Shown one piece after another: positions 24,672 through 37,638 of a DNA stretch of 64,000 nucleotides. Numbering within the stretch: the first letter of the stretch is position 1; each line of letters begins with the position of its first letter. The position numbers and the translations under genes were made by a program. Source of the DNA: Phytophthora colocasiae (lineage: Eukaryota > Oomycota > Peronosporomycetes > Peronosporales > Peronosporaceae); the NCBI GenBank assembly GCA_018806915.1, contig JAGKQI010000084.1:1-64000 (forward strand), written 5' to 3'. The notes beneath the pieces were generated by a model. The model was not told the origin of the DNA. It made no database searches and saw only the letters and a program-made list of their open reading frames with translations.

Positions 24672-25187
24672 GTCGAACCAGAAACAAACCCTAACCCACT
24701 CCACAAAACGCACCCACGCACCACATGCACACCACTACACCATGCACCTCACACACAGATCACACACAGATCACACACAGATCACACACAGATCACACGC
24801 ATACCGCATACCGCATACCTCGCACACACAAAACCACATACCGAAGAATCGTCACGTATCCGATGTCCAACGAATGGATTCTGCACCCACCGACCACCGC
24901 AAGTCACTAGCATCCATAGACACACGCAAAGCCATACGTAGATGACGGCAGTCTACCGTATCGTCAAGTGCACTCACTACATCACCACAGTTGCAAGCAG
25001 ATCGATGGCATGCTCACGCCGATAACAACGCACCGTGGCGACAACGCACCGTAGCGACAACATACTGAGGCGGCAATGCACCATGGCAACAACAGAGCGC
25101 AACAAAACCAAACTCGAAATCCGCAAAGAAACTCAAGCGAGCTGAGCACGTCGCCCACTGTCTGCATGGACAAGAGCACCAACAACA

Positions 25188-25259
25188 AGCGCGGGACCGG
25201 GATTGAACCAGTGACCCTTCGAGCTGCAATCGAACGCTCTACCACTGAGCTACCCGCGC
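25188..25259 (-). tRNA. trnC: tRNA-Cys(GCA)
   Basis: Gene unchanged. Marker class S. One substitution in the trailer next to the gene (GAGCACCAAC for GAGCAACAAC). Next copy 590 bp right. Confidence 0.96.
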
Positions 25260-25777
25260 GTCGAACCAGAAACAAACCCTAACCCACTCCACAAAACGCA
25301 CCCACGCACCACATGCACACCACTACACCATGCACCTCACACACAGATCACACACAGATCACACAGATCACACACAGATCACACACAGATCACACACATA
25401 CCGCATACCTCGCACACACAAAACCACATACCGAAGAATCGTCACGTATCCGATGTCCAACGAATGGATTCTGCACCCACCGACCACCGCAAGTCACTAG
25501 CATCCATAGACACACGCAAAGCCATACGTAGATGACGGCAGTCTACCGTATCGTCAAGTGCACTCACTACATCACCACAGTTGCAAGCAGATCGATGGCA
25601 TGCTCACGCCGATAACAACGCACCGTGGCAACAACGCACCGTAGCGACAACATACTGAGGCGGCAATGCACCATGGCAACAACAGAGCGCAACAAAACCA
25701 AACTCGAAATCCGCAAAGAAACTCAAGCGAGCTGAGCACGTCGCCCACTGTCTGCATGGACAAGAGCAACAACAACA

Positions 25778-25849
25778 AGCGCGGGACCGGGATTGAACCA
25801 GTGACCCTTCGAGCTGCAATCGAACGCTCTACCACTGAGCTACCCGCGC
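25778..25849 (-). tRNA. trnC: tRNA-Cys(GCA)
   Basis: Gene unchanged. Marker class L, the last L unit before a long run of S units. Next copy 590 bp right. Confidence 0.96.
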
Positions 25850-26367
25850 GTCGAACCAGAAACAAACCCTAACCCACTCCACAAAACGCACCCACGCACC
25901 ACATGCACACCACTACACCATGCACCTCACACAGATCACACACAGATCACACACAGATCACACACAGATCACACACAGATCACACACATACCGCATACCT
26001 CGCACACACAAAACCACATACCGAAGAATCGTCACGTATCCGATGTCCAACGAATGGATTCTGCACCCACCGACCACCGCAAGTCACTAGCATCCATAGA
26101 CACACGCAAAGCCATACGTAGATGACGGCAGTCTACCGTATCGTCAAGTGCACTCACTACATCACCACAGTTGCAAGCAGATCGATGGCATGCTCACGCC
26201 GATAACAACGCACCGTGGCGACAACGCACCGTAGCGACAACATACTGAGGCGGCAATGCACCATGGCAACAACAGAGCGCAACAAAACCAAACTCGAAAT
26301 CCGCAAAGAAACTCAAGCGAGCTGAGCACGTCGCCCACTGTCTGCATGGACAAGAGCAACAACAACA

Positions 26368-26439
26368 AGCGCGGGACCGGGATTGAACCAGTGACCCTTC
26401 GAGCTGCAATCGAACGCTCTACCACTGAGCTACCCGCGC
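26368..26439 (-). tRNA. trnC: tRNA-Cys(GCA)
   Basis: Gene unchanged. Marker class S. The spacer on its left begins its STR with CTCACACAGATC rather than CTCACACACAGATC. Next copy 590 bp right. Confidence 0.96.
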
Positions 26440-26957
26440 GTCGAACCAGAAACAAACCCTAACCCACTCCACAAAACGCACCCACGCACCACATGCACAC
26501 CACTACACCATGCACCTCACACACAGATCACACACAGATCACACAGATCACACACAGATCACACACAGATCACACACATACCGCATACCTCGCACACACA
26601 AAACCACATACCGAAGAATCGTCACGTATCCGATGTCCAACGAATGGATTCTGCACCCACCGACCACCGCAAGTCACTAGCATCCATAGACACACGCAAA
26701 GCCATACGTAGATGACGGCAGTCTACCGTATCGTCAAGTGCACTCACTACATCACCACAGTTGCAAGCAGATCGATGGCATGCTCACGCCGATAACAACG
26801 CACCGTGGCGACAACGCACCGTAGCGACAACATACTGAGGCGGCAATGCACCATGGCAACAACAGAGCGCAACAAAACCAAACTCGAAATCCGCAAAGAA
26901 ACTCAAGCGAGCTGAGCACGTCGCCCACTGTCTGCATGGACAAGAGCAACAACAACA

Positions 26958-27029
26958 AGCGCGGGACCGGGATTGAACCAGTGACCCTTCGAGCTGCAAT
27001 CGAACGCTCTACCACTGAGCTACCCGCGC
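26958..27029 (-). tRNA. trnC: tRNA-Cys(GCA)
   Basis: Gene unchanged. Marker class S. Next copy 579 bp right (one 11-bp STR unit fewer). Confidence 0.96.
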
Positions 27030-27536
27030 GTCGAACCAGAAACAAACCCTAACCCACTCCACAAAACGCACCCACGCACCACATGCACACCACTACACCA
27101 TGCACCTCACACACAGATCACACAGATCACACACAGATCACACACAGATCACACACATACCGCATACCTCGCACACACAAAACCACATACCGAAGAATCG
27201 TCACGTATCCGATGTCCAACGAATGGATTCTGCACCCACCGACCACCGCAAGTCACTAGCATCCATAGACACACGCAAAGCCATACGTAGATGACGGCAG
27301 TCTACCGTATCGTCAAGTGCACTCACTACATCACCACAGTTGCAAGCAGATCGATGGCATGCTCACGCCGATAACAACGCACCGTGGCGACAACGCACCG
27401 TAGCGACAACATACTGAGGCGGCAATGCACCATGGCAACAACAGAGCGCAACAAAACCAAACTCGAAATCCGCAAAGAAACTCAAGCGAGCTGAGCACGT
27501 CGCCCACTGTCTGCATGGACAAGAGCAACAACAACA

Positions 27537-27608
27537 AGCGCGGGACCGGGATTGAACCAGTGACCCTTCGAGCTGCAATCGAACGCTCTACCACTGAGCT
27601 ACCCGCGC
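27537..27608 (-). tRNA. trnC: tRNA-Cys(GCA)
   Basis: Gene unchanged. Marker class S. Next copy 592 bp right. Confidence 0.96.
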
Positions 27609-28128
27609 GTCGAACCAGAAACAAACCCTAACCCACTCCACAAAACGCACCCACGCACCACATGCACACCACTACACCATGCACCTCACACACAGATCAC
27701 ACACAGATCACACACAGATCACACACAGATCACACACAGATCACACACATACCGCATACCTCGCACACACAAAACCACATACCGAAGAATCGTCACGTAT
27801 CCGATGTCCAACGAATGGATTCTGCACCCACCGACCACCGCAAGTCACTAGCATCCATAGACACACGCAAAGCCATACGTAGATGACGGCAGTCTACCGT
27901 ATCGTCAAGTGCACTCACTACATCACCACAGTTGCAAGCAGATCGATGGCATGCTCACGCCGATAACAACGCACCGTGGCGACAACGCACCGTAGCGACA
28001 ACATACTGAGGCGGCAATGCACCATGGCAACAACAGAGCGCAACAAAACCAAACTCGAAATCCGCAAAGAAACTCAAGCGAGCTGAGCACGTCGCCCACT
28101 GTCTGCATGGACAAGAGCAACAACAACA

Positions 28129-28200
28129 AGCGCGGGACCGGGATTGAACCAGTGACCCTTCGAGCTGCAATCGAACGCTCTACCACTGAGCTACCCGCGC
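28129..28200 (-). tRNA. trnC: tRNA-Cys(GCA)
   Basis: Gene unchanged. Marker class S. Next copy 592 bp right; these two adjacent units appear identical. Confidence 0.96.
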
Positions 28201-28720
28201 GTCGAACCAGAAACAAACCCTAACCCACTCCACAAAACGCACCCACGCACCACATGCACACCACTACACCATGCACCTCACACACAGATCACACACAGAT
28301 CACACACAGATCACACACAGATCACACACAGATCACACACATACCGCATACCTCGCACACACAAAACCACATACCGAAGAATCGTCACGTATCCGATGTC
28401 CAACGAATGGATTCTGCACCCACCGACCACCGCAAGTCACTAGCATCCATAGACACACGCAAAGCCATACGTAGATGACGGCAGTCTACCGTATCGTCAA
28501 GTGCACTCACTACATCACCACAGTTGCAAGCAGATCGATGGCATGCTCACGCCGATAACAACGCACCGTGGCGACAACGCACCGTAGCGACAACATACTG
28601 AGGCGGCAATGCACCATGGCAACAACAGAGCGCAACAAAACCAAACTCGAAATCCGCAAAGAAACTCAAGCGAGCTGAGCACGTCGCCCACTGTCTGCAT
28701 GGACAAGAGCAACAACAACA

Positions 28721-28792
28721 AGCGCGGGACCGGGATTGAACCAGTGACCCTTCGAGCTGCAATCGAACGCTCTACCACTGAGCTACCCGCGC
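28721..28792 (-). tRNA. trnC: tRNA-Cys(GCA)
   Basis: Gene unchanged. Marker class S. Next copy 590 bp right. Confidence 0.96.
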
Positions 28793-29310
28793 GTCGAACC
28801 AGAAACAAACCCTAACCCACTCCACAAAACGCACCCACGCACCACATGCACACCACTACACCATGCACCTCACACACAGATCACACACAGATCACACACA
28901 GATCACACAGATCACACACAGATCACACACATACCGCATACCTCGCACACACAAAACCACATACCGAAGAATCGTCACGTATCCGATGTCCAACGAATGG
29001 ATTCTGCACCCACCGACCACCGCAAGTCACTAGCATCCATAGACACACGCAAAGCCATACGTAGATGACGGCAGTCTACCGTATCGTCAAGTGCACTCAC
29101 TACATCACCACAGTTGCAAGCAGATCGATGGCATGCTCACGCCGATAACAACGCACCGTGGCGACAACGCACCGTAGCGACAACATACTGAGGCGGCAAT
29201 GCACCATGGCAACAACAGAGCGCAACAAAACCAAACTCGAAATCCGCAAAGAAACTCAAGCGAGCTGAGCACGTCGCCCACTGTCTGCATGGACAAGAGC
29301 AACAACAACA

Positions 29311-29382
29311 AGCGCGGGACCGGGATTGAACCAGTGACCCTTCGAGCTGCAATCGAACGCTCTACCACTGAGCTACCCGCGC
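29311..29382 (-). tRNA. trnC: tRNA-Cys(GCA)
   Basis: Gene unchanged. Marker class S. Next copy 590 bp right. Confidence 0.96.
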
Positions 29383-29900
29383 GTCGAACCAGAAACAAAC
29401 CCTAACCCACTCCACAAAACGCACCCACGCACCACATGCACACCACTACACCATGCACCTCACACACAGATCACACACAGATCACACAGATCACACACAG
29501 ATCACACACAGATCACACACATACCGCATACCTCGCACACACAAAACCACATACCGAAGAATCGTCACGTATCCGATGTCCAACGAATGGATTCTGCACC
29601 CACCGACCACCGCAAGTCACTAGCATCCATAGACACACGCAAAGCCATACGTAGATGACGGCAGTCTACCGTATCGTCAAGTGCACTCACTACATCACCA
29701 CAGTTGCAAGCAGATCGATGGCATGCTCACGCCGATAACAACGCACCGTGGCGACAACGCACCGTAGCGACAACATACTGAGGCGGCAATGCACCATGGC
29801 AACAACAGAGCGCAACAAAACCAAACTCGAAATCCGCAAAGAAACTCAAGCGAGCTGAGCACGTCGCCCACTGTCTGCATGGACAAGAGCAACAACAACA

Positions 29901-29972
29901 AGCGCGGGACCGGGATTGAACCAGTGACCCTTCGAGCTGCAATCGAACGCTCTACCACTGAGCTACCCGCGC
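29901..29972 (-). tRNA. trnC: tRNA-Cys(GCA)
   Basis: Gene unchanged. Marker class S. Next copy 593 bp right. That spacer has a tandem duplication of ATACCTCGCACACACAAAAC (30100-30142) and only three full STR motifs. Confidence 0.96.
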
Positions 29973-30493
29973 GTCGAACCAGAAACAAACCCTAACCCAC
30001 TCCACAAAACGCACCCACGCACCACATGCACACCACTACACCATGCACCTCACACACAGATCACACACAGATCACACACAGATCACACACATACCGCATA
30101 CCTCGCACACACAAAACCACATACCTCGCACACACAAAACCACGTACCGAAGAATCGTCACGTATCCGATGTCCAACGAATGGATTCTGCACCCACCGAC
30201 CACCGCAAGTCACTAGCATCCATAGACACACGCAAAGCCATACGTAGATGACGGCAGTCTACCGTATCGTCAAGTGCACTCACTACATCACCACAGTTGC
30301 AAGCAGATCGATGGCATGCTCACGCCGATAACAACGCACCGTGGCGACAACGCACCGTAGCGACAACATACTGAGGCGGCAATGCACCATGGCAACAACA
30401 GAGCGCAACAAAACCAAACTCGAAATCCGCAAAGAAACTCAAGCGAGCTGAGCACGTCGCCCACTGTCTGCATGGACAAGAGCAACAACAACA

Positions 30494-30565
30494 AGCGCGG
30501 GACCGGGATTGAACCAGTGACCCTTCGAGCTGCAATCGAACGCTCTACCACTGAGCTACCCGCGC
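30494..30565 (-). tRNA. trnC: tRNA-Cys(GCA)
   Basis: Gene unchanged. Marker class S. Next copy 586 bp right. Confidence 0.96.
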
Positions 30566-31079
30566 GTCGAACCAGAAACAAACCCTAACCCACTCCACAA
30601 AACGCACCCACGCACCACATGCACACCACTACACCATGCACCTCACACACAGATCACACACAGATCACACACAGATCACACACAGATCACACATACCGCA
30701 TACCGCATACCTCGCACACACAAAACCACATACCGAAGAATCGTCACGTATCCGATGTCCAACGAATGGATTCTGCACCCACCGACCACCGCAAGTCACT
30801 AGCATCCATAGACACACGCAAAGCCATACGTAGATGACGGCAGTCTACCGTATCGTCAAGTGCACTCACTACATCACCACAGTTGCAAGCAGATCGATGG
30901 CATGCTCACGCCGATAACAACGCACCGTGGCGACAACGCACCGTAGCGACAACATACTGAGGCGGCAATGCACCATGGCAACAACAGAGCGCAACAAAAC
31001 CAAACTCGAAATCCGCAAAGAAACTCAAGCGAGCTGAGCACGTCGCCCACTGTCTGCATGGACAAGAGCAACAACAACA

Positions 31080-31151
31080 AGCGCGGGACCGGGATTGAAC
31101 CAGTGACCCTTCGAGCTGCAATCGAACGCTCTACCACTGAGCTACCCGCGC
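31080..31151 (-). tRNA. trnC: tRNA-Cys(GCA)
   Basis: Gene unchanged. Marker class S. Next copy 581 bp right. Confidence 0.96.
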
Positions 31152-31660
31152 GTCGAACCAGAAACAAACCCTAACCCACTCCACAAAACGCACCCACGCA
31201 CCACATGCACACCACTACACCATGCACCTCACACACAGATCACACACAGATCACACACAGATCACACACAGATCACACACATACCGCATACCTCGCACAC
31301 ACAAAACCACATACCGAAGAATCGTCACGTATCCGATGTCCAACGAATGGATTCTGCACCCACCGACCACCGCAAGTCACTAGCATCCATAGACACACGC
31401 AAAGCCATACGTAGATGACGGCAGTCTACCGTATCGTCAAGTGCACTCACTACATCACCACAGTTGCAAGCAGATCGATGGCATGCTCACGCCGATAACA
31501 ACGCACCGTGGCGACAACGCACCGTAGCGACAACATACTGAGGCGGCAATGCACCATGGCAACAACAGAGCGCAACAAAACCAAACTCGAAATCCGCAAA
31601 GAAACTCAAGCGAGCTGAGCACGTCGCCCACTGTCTGCATGGACAAGAGCAACAACAACA

Positions 31661-31732
31661 AGCGCGGGACCGGGATTGAACCAGTGACCCTTCGAGCTGC
31701 AATCGAACGCTCTACCACTGAGCTACCCGCGC
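31661..31732 (-). tRNA. trnC: tRNA-Cys(GCA)
   Basis: Gene unchanged. Marker class S. Next, disrupted copy 581 bp right. Confidence 0.96.
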
Positions 31733-32241
31733 GTCGAACCAGAAACAAACCCTAACCCACTCCACAAAACGCACCCACGCACCACATGCACACCACTACA
31801 CCATGCACCTCACACACAGATCACACACAGATCACACACAGATCACACACAGATCACACACATACCGCATACCTCGCACACACAAAACCACATACCGAAG
31901 AATCGTCACGTATCCGATGTCCAACGAATGGATTCTGCACCCACCGACCACCGCAAGTCACTAGCATCCATAGACACACGCAAAGCCATACGTAGATGAC
32001 GGCAGTCTACCGTATCGTCAAGTGCACTCACTACATCACCACAGTTGCAAGCAGATCGATGGCATGCTCACGCCGATAACAACGCACCGTGGCGACAACG
32101 CACCGTAGCGACAACATACTGAGGCGGCAATGCACCATGGCAACAACAGAGCGCAACAAAACCAAACTCGAAATCCGCAAAGAAACTCAAGCGAGCTGAG
32201 CACGTCGCCCACTGTCTGCATGGACAAGAGCAACAACAACA

Positions 32242-32299
32242 AGCGCGGGACCGGGATTGAACCAGTGACCCTTCGAGCTGCAATCGAACGCTCTACCAC
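32242..32299 (-). pseudogene. tRNA-Cys 3' part, split by hAT copy C
   Basis: Cut at the same base as at 17589. The 5' part is at 36438-36458. The unit immediately left differs from the one left of copy B in STR length and lacks the ACGTC duplication seen there, so the flanks are not identical. Confidence 0.93.
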
Positions 32300-32822
32300 C
32301 AGTGCTGGTAAAGACAGTCTGATTATAGACACATCAGACGTATATACAGTAAAAACGCTTTTTACAGACGTATATACAGTATTTACGTACAGCCACGCAT
32401 AATATCGCTTAGAAACATTGACTTAATTTTAGTATGGTCTCTCAACCGCCGATGAGTCTTCTAATAAGCATAGTGTTGTCACCACGATCTGTTCGATCTC
32501 TTCATCCAGCAGCGCAGCCTCCAATACCTTAACCTTCAGTAAATCAAATCCTGTACCAGCTTCGAGGCCATCGTATTCGTGCTGCCGGCATCCAAGGCCA
32601 CATGTGCCACGAGGACCTCCTCGCCAACAAGAGCGAGCTGCAGAGAAGAAACCTACAGTGGATGCCCCTGGTAGAGGCATCATGCACGAGGAGATGCCCA
32701 AGATTGAAGTGCCAGCTCACGATCAGCAATTGTCAATCAACTTGTCAATCAAGAGACGCATGGTAAAGACCAAGTATTAGGGGATCAATGGCCGCAAGAC
32801 TTTAACAAGCACCGAGGCCATC

Positions 32823-33302
32823 GTGTTAGCTGGAGAGGTCTTCGACAAGCGAGGACCCATTGAGACGGCTGCAGGCGGGGGACAAGTTCGAGTGTTCGAC
32901 CCCGAAGATATTGTGTACACCGTATCGGGAACGGGCAAGTGTGTGGAGCACTCGATCCAGCTGCACGAAGCCATTGTGATAGAGATGAAGAGCAACGGAG
33001 TGCAAATGCAGGCTGACATGCTGGAGATCGCCAAAATGTTGTCCAAACGAGGAGTTCCATTAGTTGTGTTCAACTGTTATGGCTGGAGCGCTTCCGTGTA
33101 TGCTGCGAATAGAATACGATCTACAGTATTGGAGATTGAATCAGAGCGGAAGTATCACTGTGTTTATCATATCCAGAACTATAAACTCGGATTCCAAGCT
33201 GGACTTGACAAACCGCGTATAAATCGCTTACAACTCGATCTATTCATCTCGGCAACGGCACACAAAGGAAACCCATCCTGGAATGAACCCGCTTTATATT
33301 GA
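32823..33302 (+). CDS. hAT passenger ORF, unknown function
   Basis: 159 codons, the longest version of a plus-strand ORF kept in all three hAT copies and convergent with the transposase, overlapping its tail by about 60 bp. The first in-frame start is GTG, and an in-frame TAG lies 15 codons upstream, so this may be the 3' exon or fragment of a longer gene. Residues 48-61 contain AIVIEMKSNG, a hydrophobic strand ending in E54-x-K56, as seen in PD-(D/E)XK nucleases. The matching upstream acidic residue is not certain (D26 or D29 are candidates). I do not recognise the family. Composition and codon use look coding-like. The nuclease idea is a weak inference. Confidence 0.45.
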   Translation: MLAGEVFDKRGPIETAAGGGQVRVFDPEDIVYTVSGTGKCVEHSIQLHEAIVIEMKSNGVQMQADMLEIAKMLSKRGVPLVVFNCYGWSASVYAANRIRSTVLEIESERKYHCVYHIQNYKLGFQAGLDKPRINRLQLDLFISATAHKGNPSWNEPALY

Positions 33303-36146
33303 GCTTTGATGAACTCAATATGAAGTACATCGCTGAAGTTAGAACAACTCCGTAGATCTTGGCTAATCTACGATGCCATGCTGGGAAAATAAAACAACTT
33401 CTTAAGGGTTGTTTTCTTGCCACGCAGGCCTGGAAGAATTTTCTCTTGAGGAAAGTGTGGATCATTGAGCAGTGGAATGGGTCGTGAACGAAGCCGAATT
33501 AAATCTTCTCCGGCGCCCAGCTCTATATCTGGTTGATCGATGTCCATAGCTTCATACTCATTGAAACCATGGTTTTGGTGTCGTGTGATGGATATCTTCG
33601 TTGTTACTGGTTTCAGCTTCACTATTCTCCGCATCAGCATCAGGAATTGCGTCAAGCATCCACCTCCAGTGCGCTAGGATGTCATCGTTGATGAGAGCGC
33701 TATTTGGTAATCCACTTGCGCGCATTAACTCGACAGAATGTGGCCGAGTGGATTCCAGTAATCCCACTGAATTACTGTCCTCTCCAGTAAAGTTACTCCC
33801 AGATGTCATAACGGCGGGCGTCTGTCGGGAGGCAACACTCAAAAAATGTAATGTCCGAGTTGGGTCGAAGGGCTCAGATTCATCAAGACTCACCGCTGAA
33901 GCAACAGCATCGCTACTGTTTCCCGATAGGTGAGTAGCAGCAACAAGTGGATAGCTTGAAGGTGCTGGTGAATGTCTTGGAGCAGAAGAGTGACCGGGTG
34001 TATGAGGGCGATATGGAGTAGAAGATAGGCATCTTGCTGTATCTGTCGGGCTGTTCAACGAGAAACAAAGCCGACGGGGTGTCACGTTTGCGCTGCCCTG
34101 CGTTTGAATAGGAGACAACGAATTGGAATCGACAGCAACGAATGAGGGACTGTCACGGTAAAATGGACGCTCGTCTGGCTTGATAACGCGCCCCACATAT
34201 TTGTTGCCTTCGCTGTCCTCTTCGGTGATCTCCTCGCCATTGGTTTCCTCACGCTTTCGATGACGGCATCGAACAGCTTGGCGCATGGCAGCCGCCTTAT
34301 TTGCTTTTTCCGGCAGAGGCAGTTTCGTGTTGGTGTATGGATTCTGGCGATCTCGCTGAAGTACCGTTCGCATGGCGCTGTATTCGCCGCTATTGACAGC
34401 ACCCCAATGGCAAGATCGGGTAGGTTGGGACCTGCGCTGAGTTCTCGTGCGTACTTCCAGAATCGAGCAATATCACCACCAAAATCACTAAGCGAAAACT
34501 GTTCGTCGTCACTTTCGTACAGCTCACGATTGCACCAACGGCTCATTTGATCCCGAAGTTGACCGGGATCGCGATTCGGAAAAAAAACGCTTGAAGTACA
34601 GAACAGCAAAATTGCAAGCGGCAGTAACAGAGGATATTGGTGTTCTTGGTAGTGCGGCAGCAGTTTCGATGTGCTCTGGATGTAAGAATAGTGCTAACAT
34701 GAACAGTGGCTGCTCACAGTCTTTCCAACGCTGCTCAACCAGTCGAACAAGTTCCTCGGAGTGCGATCCAGTCAAAAACCCATCAAAAATGTCTCGAAAG
34801 CACAAAACTACATCCACGAGGTTGTTATTATCGCGTTGCAGAGTGTAAGATGCGTTACACAGAGGTCTTATCGTCCTTTCAGCATCTTCAAGAGATTTCC
34901 AAAAGGTATCATCTCCTAAAACGCGCACGGAATAAGGCAGGTCTTTGTTTGTTTGATACCGCACCACAAATTGCTTCAAAGCCGTCTTAACCCGGAGCAG
35001 AGATGCAAAGCACCCCTGCATCGAGTTCCATCTAGTATCGCAAAGTGTTAACAAAGCGAGTGAGCCACCACCCCTTATCTCGTATGTACTTGCAATGACT
35101 GCATCAACCCGTGGAAGCCACTTTGAAGACGAAGCGTTCAGTGCATTTACAGCGGATGCAGCTTGGTCTGCAACGTTATAGAAACTGGGTGTTTTCAAAA
35201 CAGCTTTGACGAGATTATTAATATCGTGGGCAAAGCATTTTCCAAAGTAAATATTTGGCCATCGTAAAGCTAAGATTCCGCGTGCTCGGCGACACTGACC
35301 AGCGTCATCAGTAATTGCAGATCCAATAACCCATTCATCCCGTAATAGTTTAATTATCAAATTTTCCATTTGACGGGCGATCGCACAACCGTGGTGATCG
35401 GAATCGACCTTGTGCATACCTTCAATGTATACATTTCCAAAAAGAGTTAGATGAACACCCAGCAAATGCGTTTTAGCGATATTCTGGCAAACGTCACTCA
35501 AAAAATTTATGCGACCTCCAGTGGTGTCCTGTACCTTTCGTAGCGCTGCAGCACTCTGCTCCTGATACTCTTTGGCGCACGCATCTAAGATGCGTCCACC
35601 AAGTACGCGTCGTGATGGTAGTAAACCTGTACACGCTGGGTTCAGAAACTCAAAAAGACGTAAGGTTGCCGGATGCTCCACAAACGTATCCGGTAATGCC
35701 AACGATACTTGAAATTCCAGCAACAACCTTTCCAGCTGACGTTGGTGATGAGGTGAGCTAATAACGGGCCCCCTAGGCTCCAATTTATCTCCAACTGATG
35801 TAACACGGGATTCGCTTCGCTCATTGCCCCTACTTTCCATAAGGTTTTCCTGTGGAAGTTGCGGGTGCTGCTGCTGCGGCGGCTGCGGTTGCGGTTGCTG
35901 CTCTTCTTCAACAATACCGTGATATCGTTGAAGATGCCTTGTGAAATTCTCGACGCGTCCAATGATCTTTTCGGGCATAGGGGAATCAGGCTCGCGACGA
36001 CTCGGGGTTTGCAGTGAGCGCGCTTTTGAGCGCATTTCGTGAGCATGGAGGCAGTGCCGACAGCGAACAAAGTAATGTGTCTTATTTGCCATCGGCCCAG
36101 AGACTTTAACAAAGTGTTTTCGAGCAGCACTCGGGGGCCGTCCCAT
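33244..36146 (-). pseudogene. hAT transposase, several frameshifts
   Basis: Same protein as in copy B, start ATG at 36146. The N-terminal frame runs to the homopolymer at 34580-34587 (eight A). The dimerisation segment with CERYFSE follows in a second frame. A one-base difference from copy B near 34313 (CGGCAGAGG for CGGCTTGAGG) shifts the frame again. A 2-bp deletion near 33582 (TCGTGTGATGG for TCGTGTGTGATGG) causes a further shift. The D280/D281, RW, TRWNS and Glu motifs are all still readable. Confidence 0.9.
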
Positions 36147-36437
36147 ACCTAGCAAGATCTGTTAAACGGCGAAGAACAGGGAGGTAGCGTTGTTCTTCGA
36201 TGTTGTACAAGTATGAATCTCAAAAAATCCTAGAATAGGATAACCCTAAATTAGGATAATGAATTGGGCTATTATTTGGACATCTGAGGTACACTGTCTA
36301 AACTGGTCAAAAGACGCACTGGTACATTGTACCGTGTCTTTTGCTGTGTTTAGACAGCAAAAGACGTATAAACAGTCTTTTGGGGTGTTAATACGCGTCT
36401 TTTCGAACAGACGTCTAAACCGTTACTGCCACCACTG

Positions 36438-36458
36438 CTACCACTGAGCTACCCGCGC
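36438..36458 (-). pseudogene. tRNA-Cys 5' part beside hAT copy C
   Basis: 5' acceptor strand and D arm with duplicated target. Partner of 32242-32299. Confidence 0.92.
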
Positions 36459-36976
36459 GTCGAACCAGAAACAAACCCTAACCCACTCCACAAAACGCAC
36501 CCACGCACCACATGCACACCACTACACCATGCACCTCACACACAGATCACACACAGATCACACAGATCACACACAGATCACACACAGATCACACACATAC
36601 CGCATACCTCGCACACACAAAACCACATACCGAAGAATCGTCACGTATCCGATGTCCAACGAATGGATTCTGCACCCACCGACCACCGCAAGTCACTAGC
36701 ATCCATAGACACACGCAAAGCCATACGTAGATGACGGCAGTCTACCGTATCGTCAAGTGCACTCACCACATCACCACAGTTGCAAGCAGATCGATGGCAT
36801 GCTCACGCCGATAACAACGCACCGTGGCGACAACGCACCGTAGCGACAACATACTGAGGCGGCAATGCACCATGGCAACAACAGAGCGCAACAAAACCAA
36901 ACTCGAAATCCGCAAAGAAACTCAAGCGAGCTGAGCACGTCGCCCACTGTCTGCATGGACAAGAGCAACAACAACA

Positions 36977-37048
36977 AGCGCGGGACCGGGATTGAACCAG
37001 TGACCCTTCGAGCTGCAATCGAACGCTCTACCACTGAGCTACCCGCGC
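36977..37048 (-). tRNA. trnC: tRNA-Cys(GCA)
   Basis: First complete gene right of hAT copy C, unchanged. Marker class S, with CACTCACCACATC in the spacer to its left. Next copy 590 bp right. Confidence 0.96.
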
Positions 37049-37566
37049 GTCGAACCAGAAACAAACCCTAACCCACTCCACAAAACGCACCCACGCACCA
37101 CATGCACACCACTACACCATGCACCTCACACACAGATCACACAGATCACACACAGATCACACACAGATCACACACAGATCACACACATACCGCATACCTC
37201 GCACACACAAAACCACATACCGAAGAATCGTCACGTATCCGATGTCCAACGAATGGATTCTGCACCCACCGACCACCGCAAGTCACTAGCATCCATAGAC
37301 ACACGCAAAGCCATACGTAGATGACGGCAGTCTACCGTATCGTCAAGTGCACTCACTACATCACCACAGTTGCAAGCAGATCGATGGCATGCTCACGCCG
37401 ATAACAACGCACCGTGGCGACAACGCACCGTAGCGACAACATACTGAGGCGGCAATGCACCATGGCAACAACAGAGCGCAACAAAACCAAACTCGAAATC
37501 CGCAAAGAAACTCAAGCGAGCTGAGCACGTCGCCCACTGTCTGCATGGACAAGAGCAACAACAACA

Positions 37567-37638
37567 AGCGCGGGACCGGGATTGAACCAGTGACCCTTCG
37601 AGCTGCAATCGAACGCTCTACCACTGAGCTACCCGCGC
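37567..37638 (-). tRNA. trnC: tRNA-Cys(GCA)
   Basis: Gene unchanged. Marker class S. Next copy 592 bp right. Confidence 0.96.

Larger units (their letters stand above)
32300..36437. mobile_element. hAT transposon, copy C
   Basis: 4138 bp, same ends and same CTACCAC flanks (32293-32299, 36438-36444) as copy B. It differs from B by only a few indels and substitutions, several of which change the reading frames of the two genes. B and C are therefore recent duplicates, each with private damage or private sequence errors. Confidence 0.93.
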
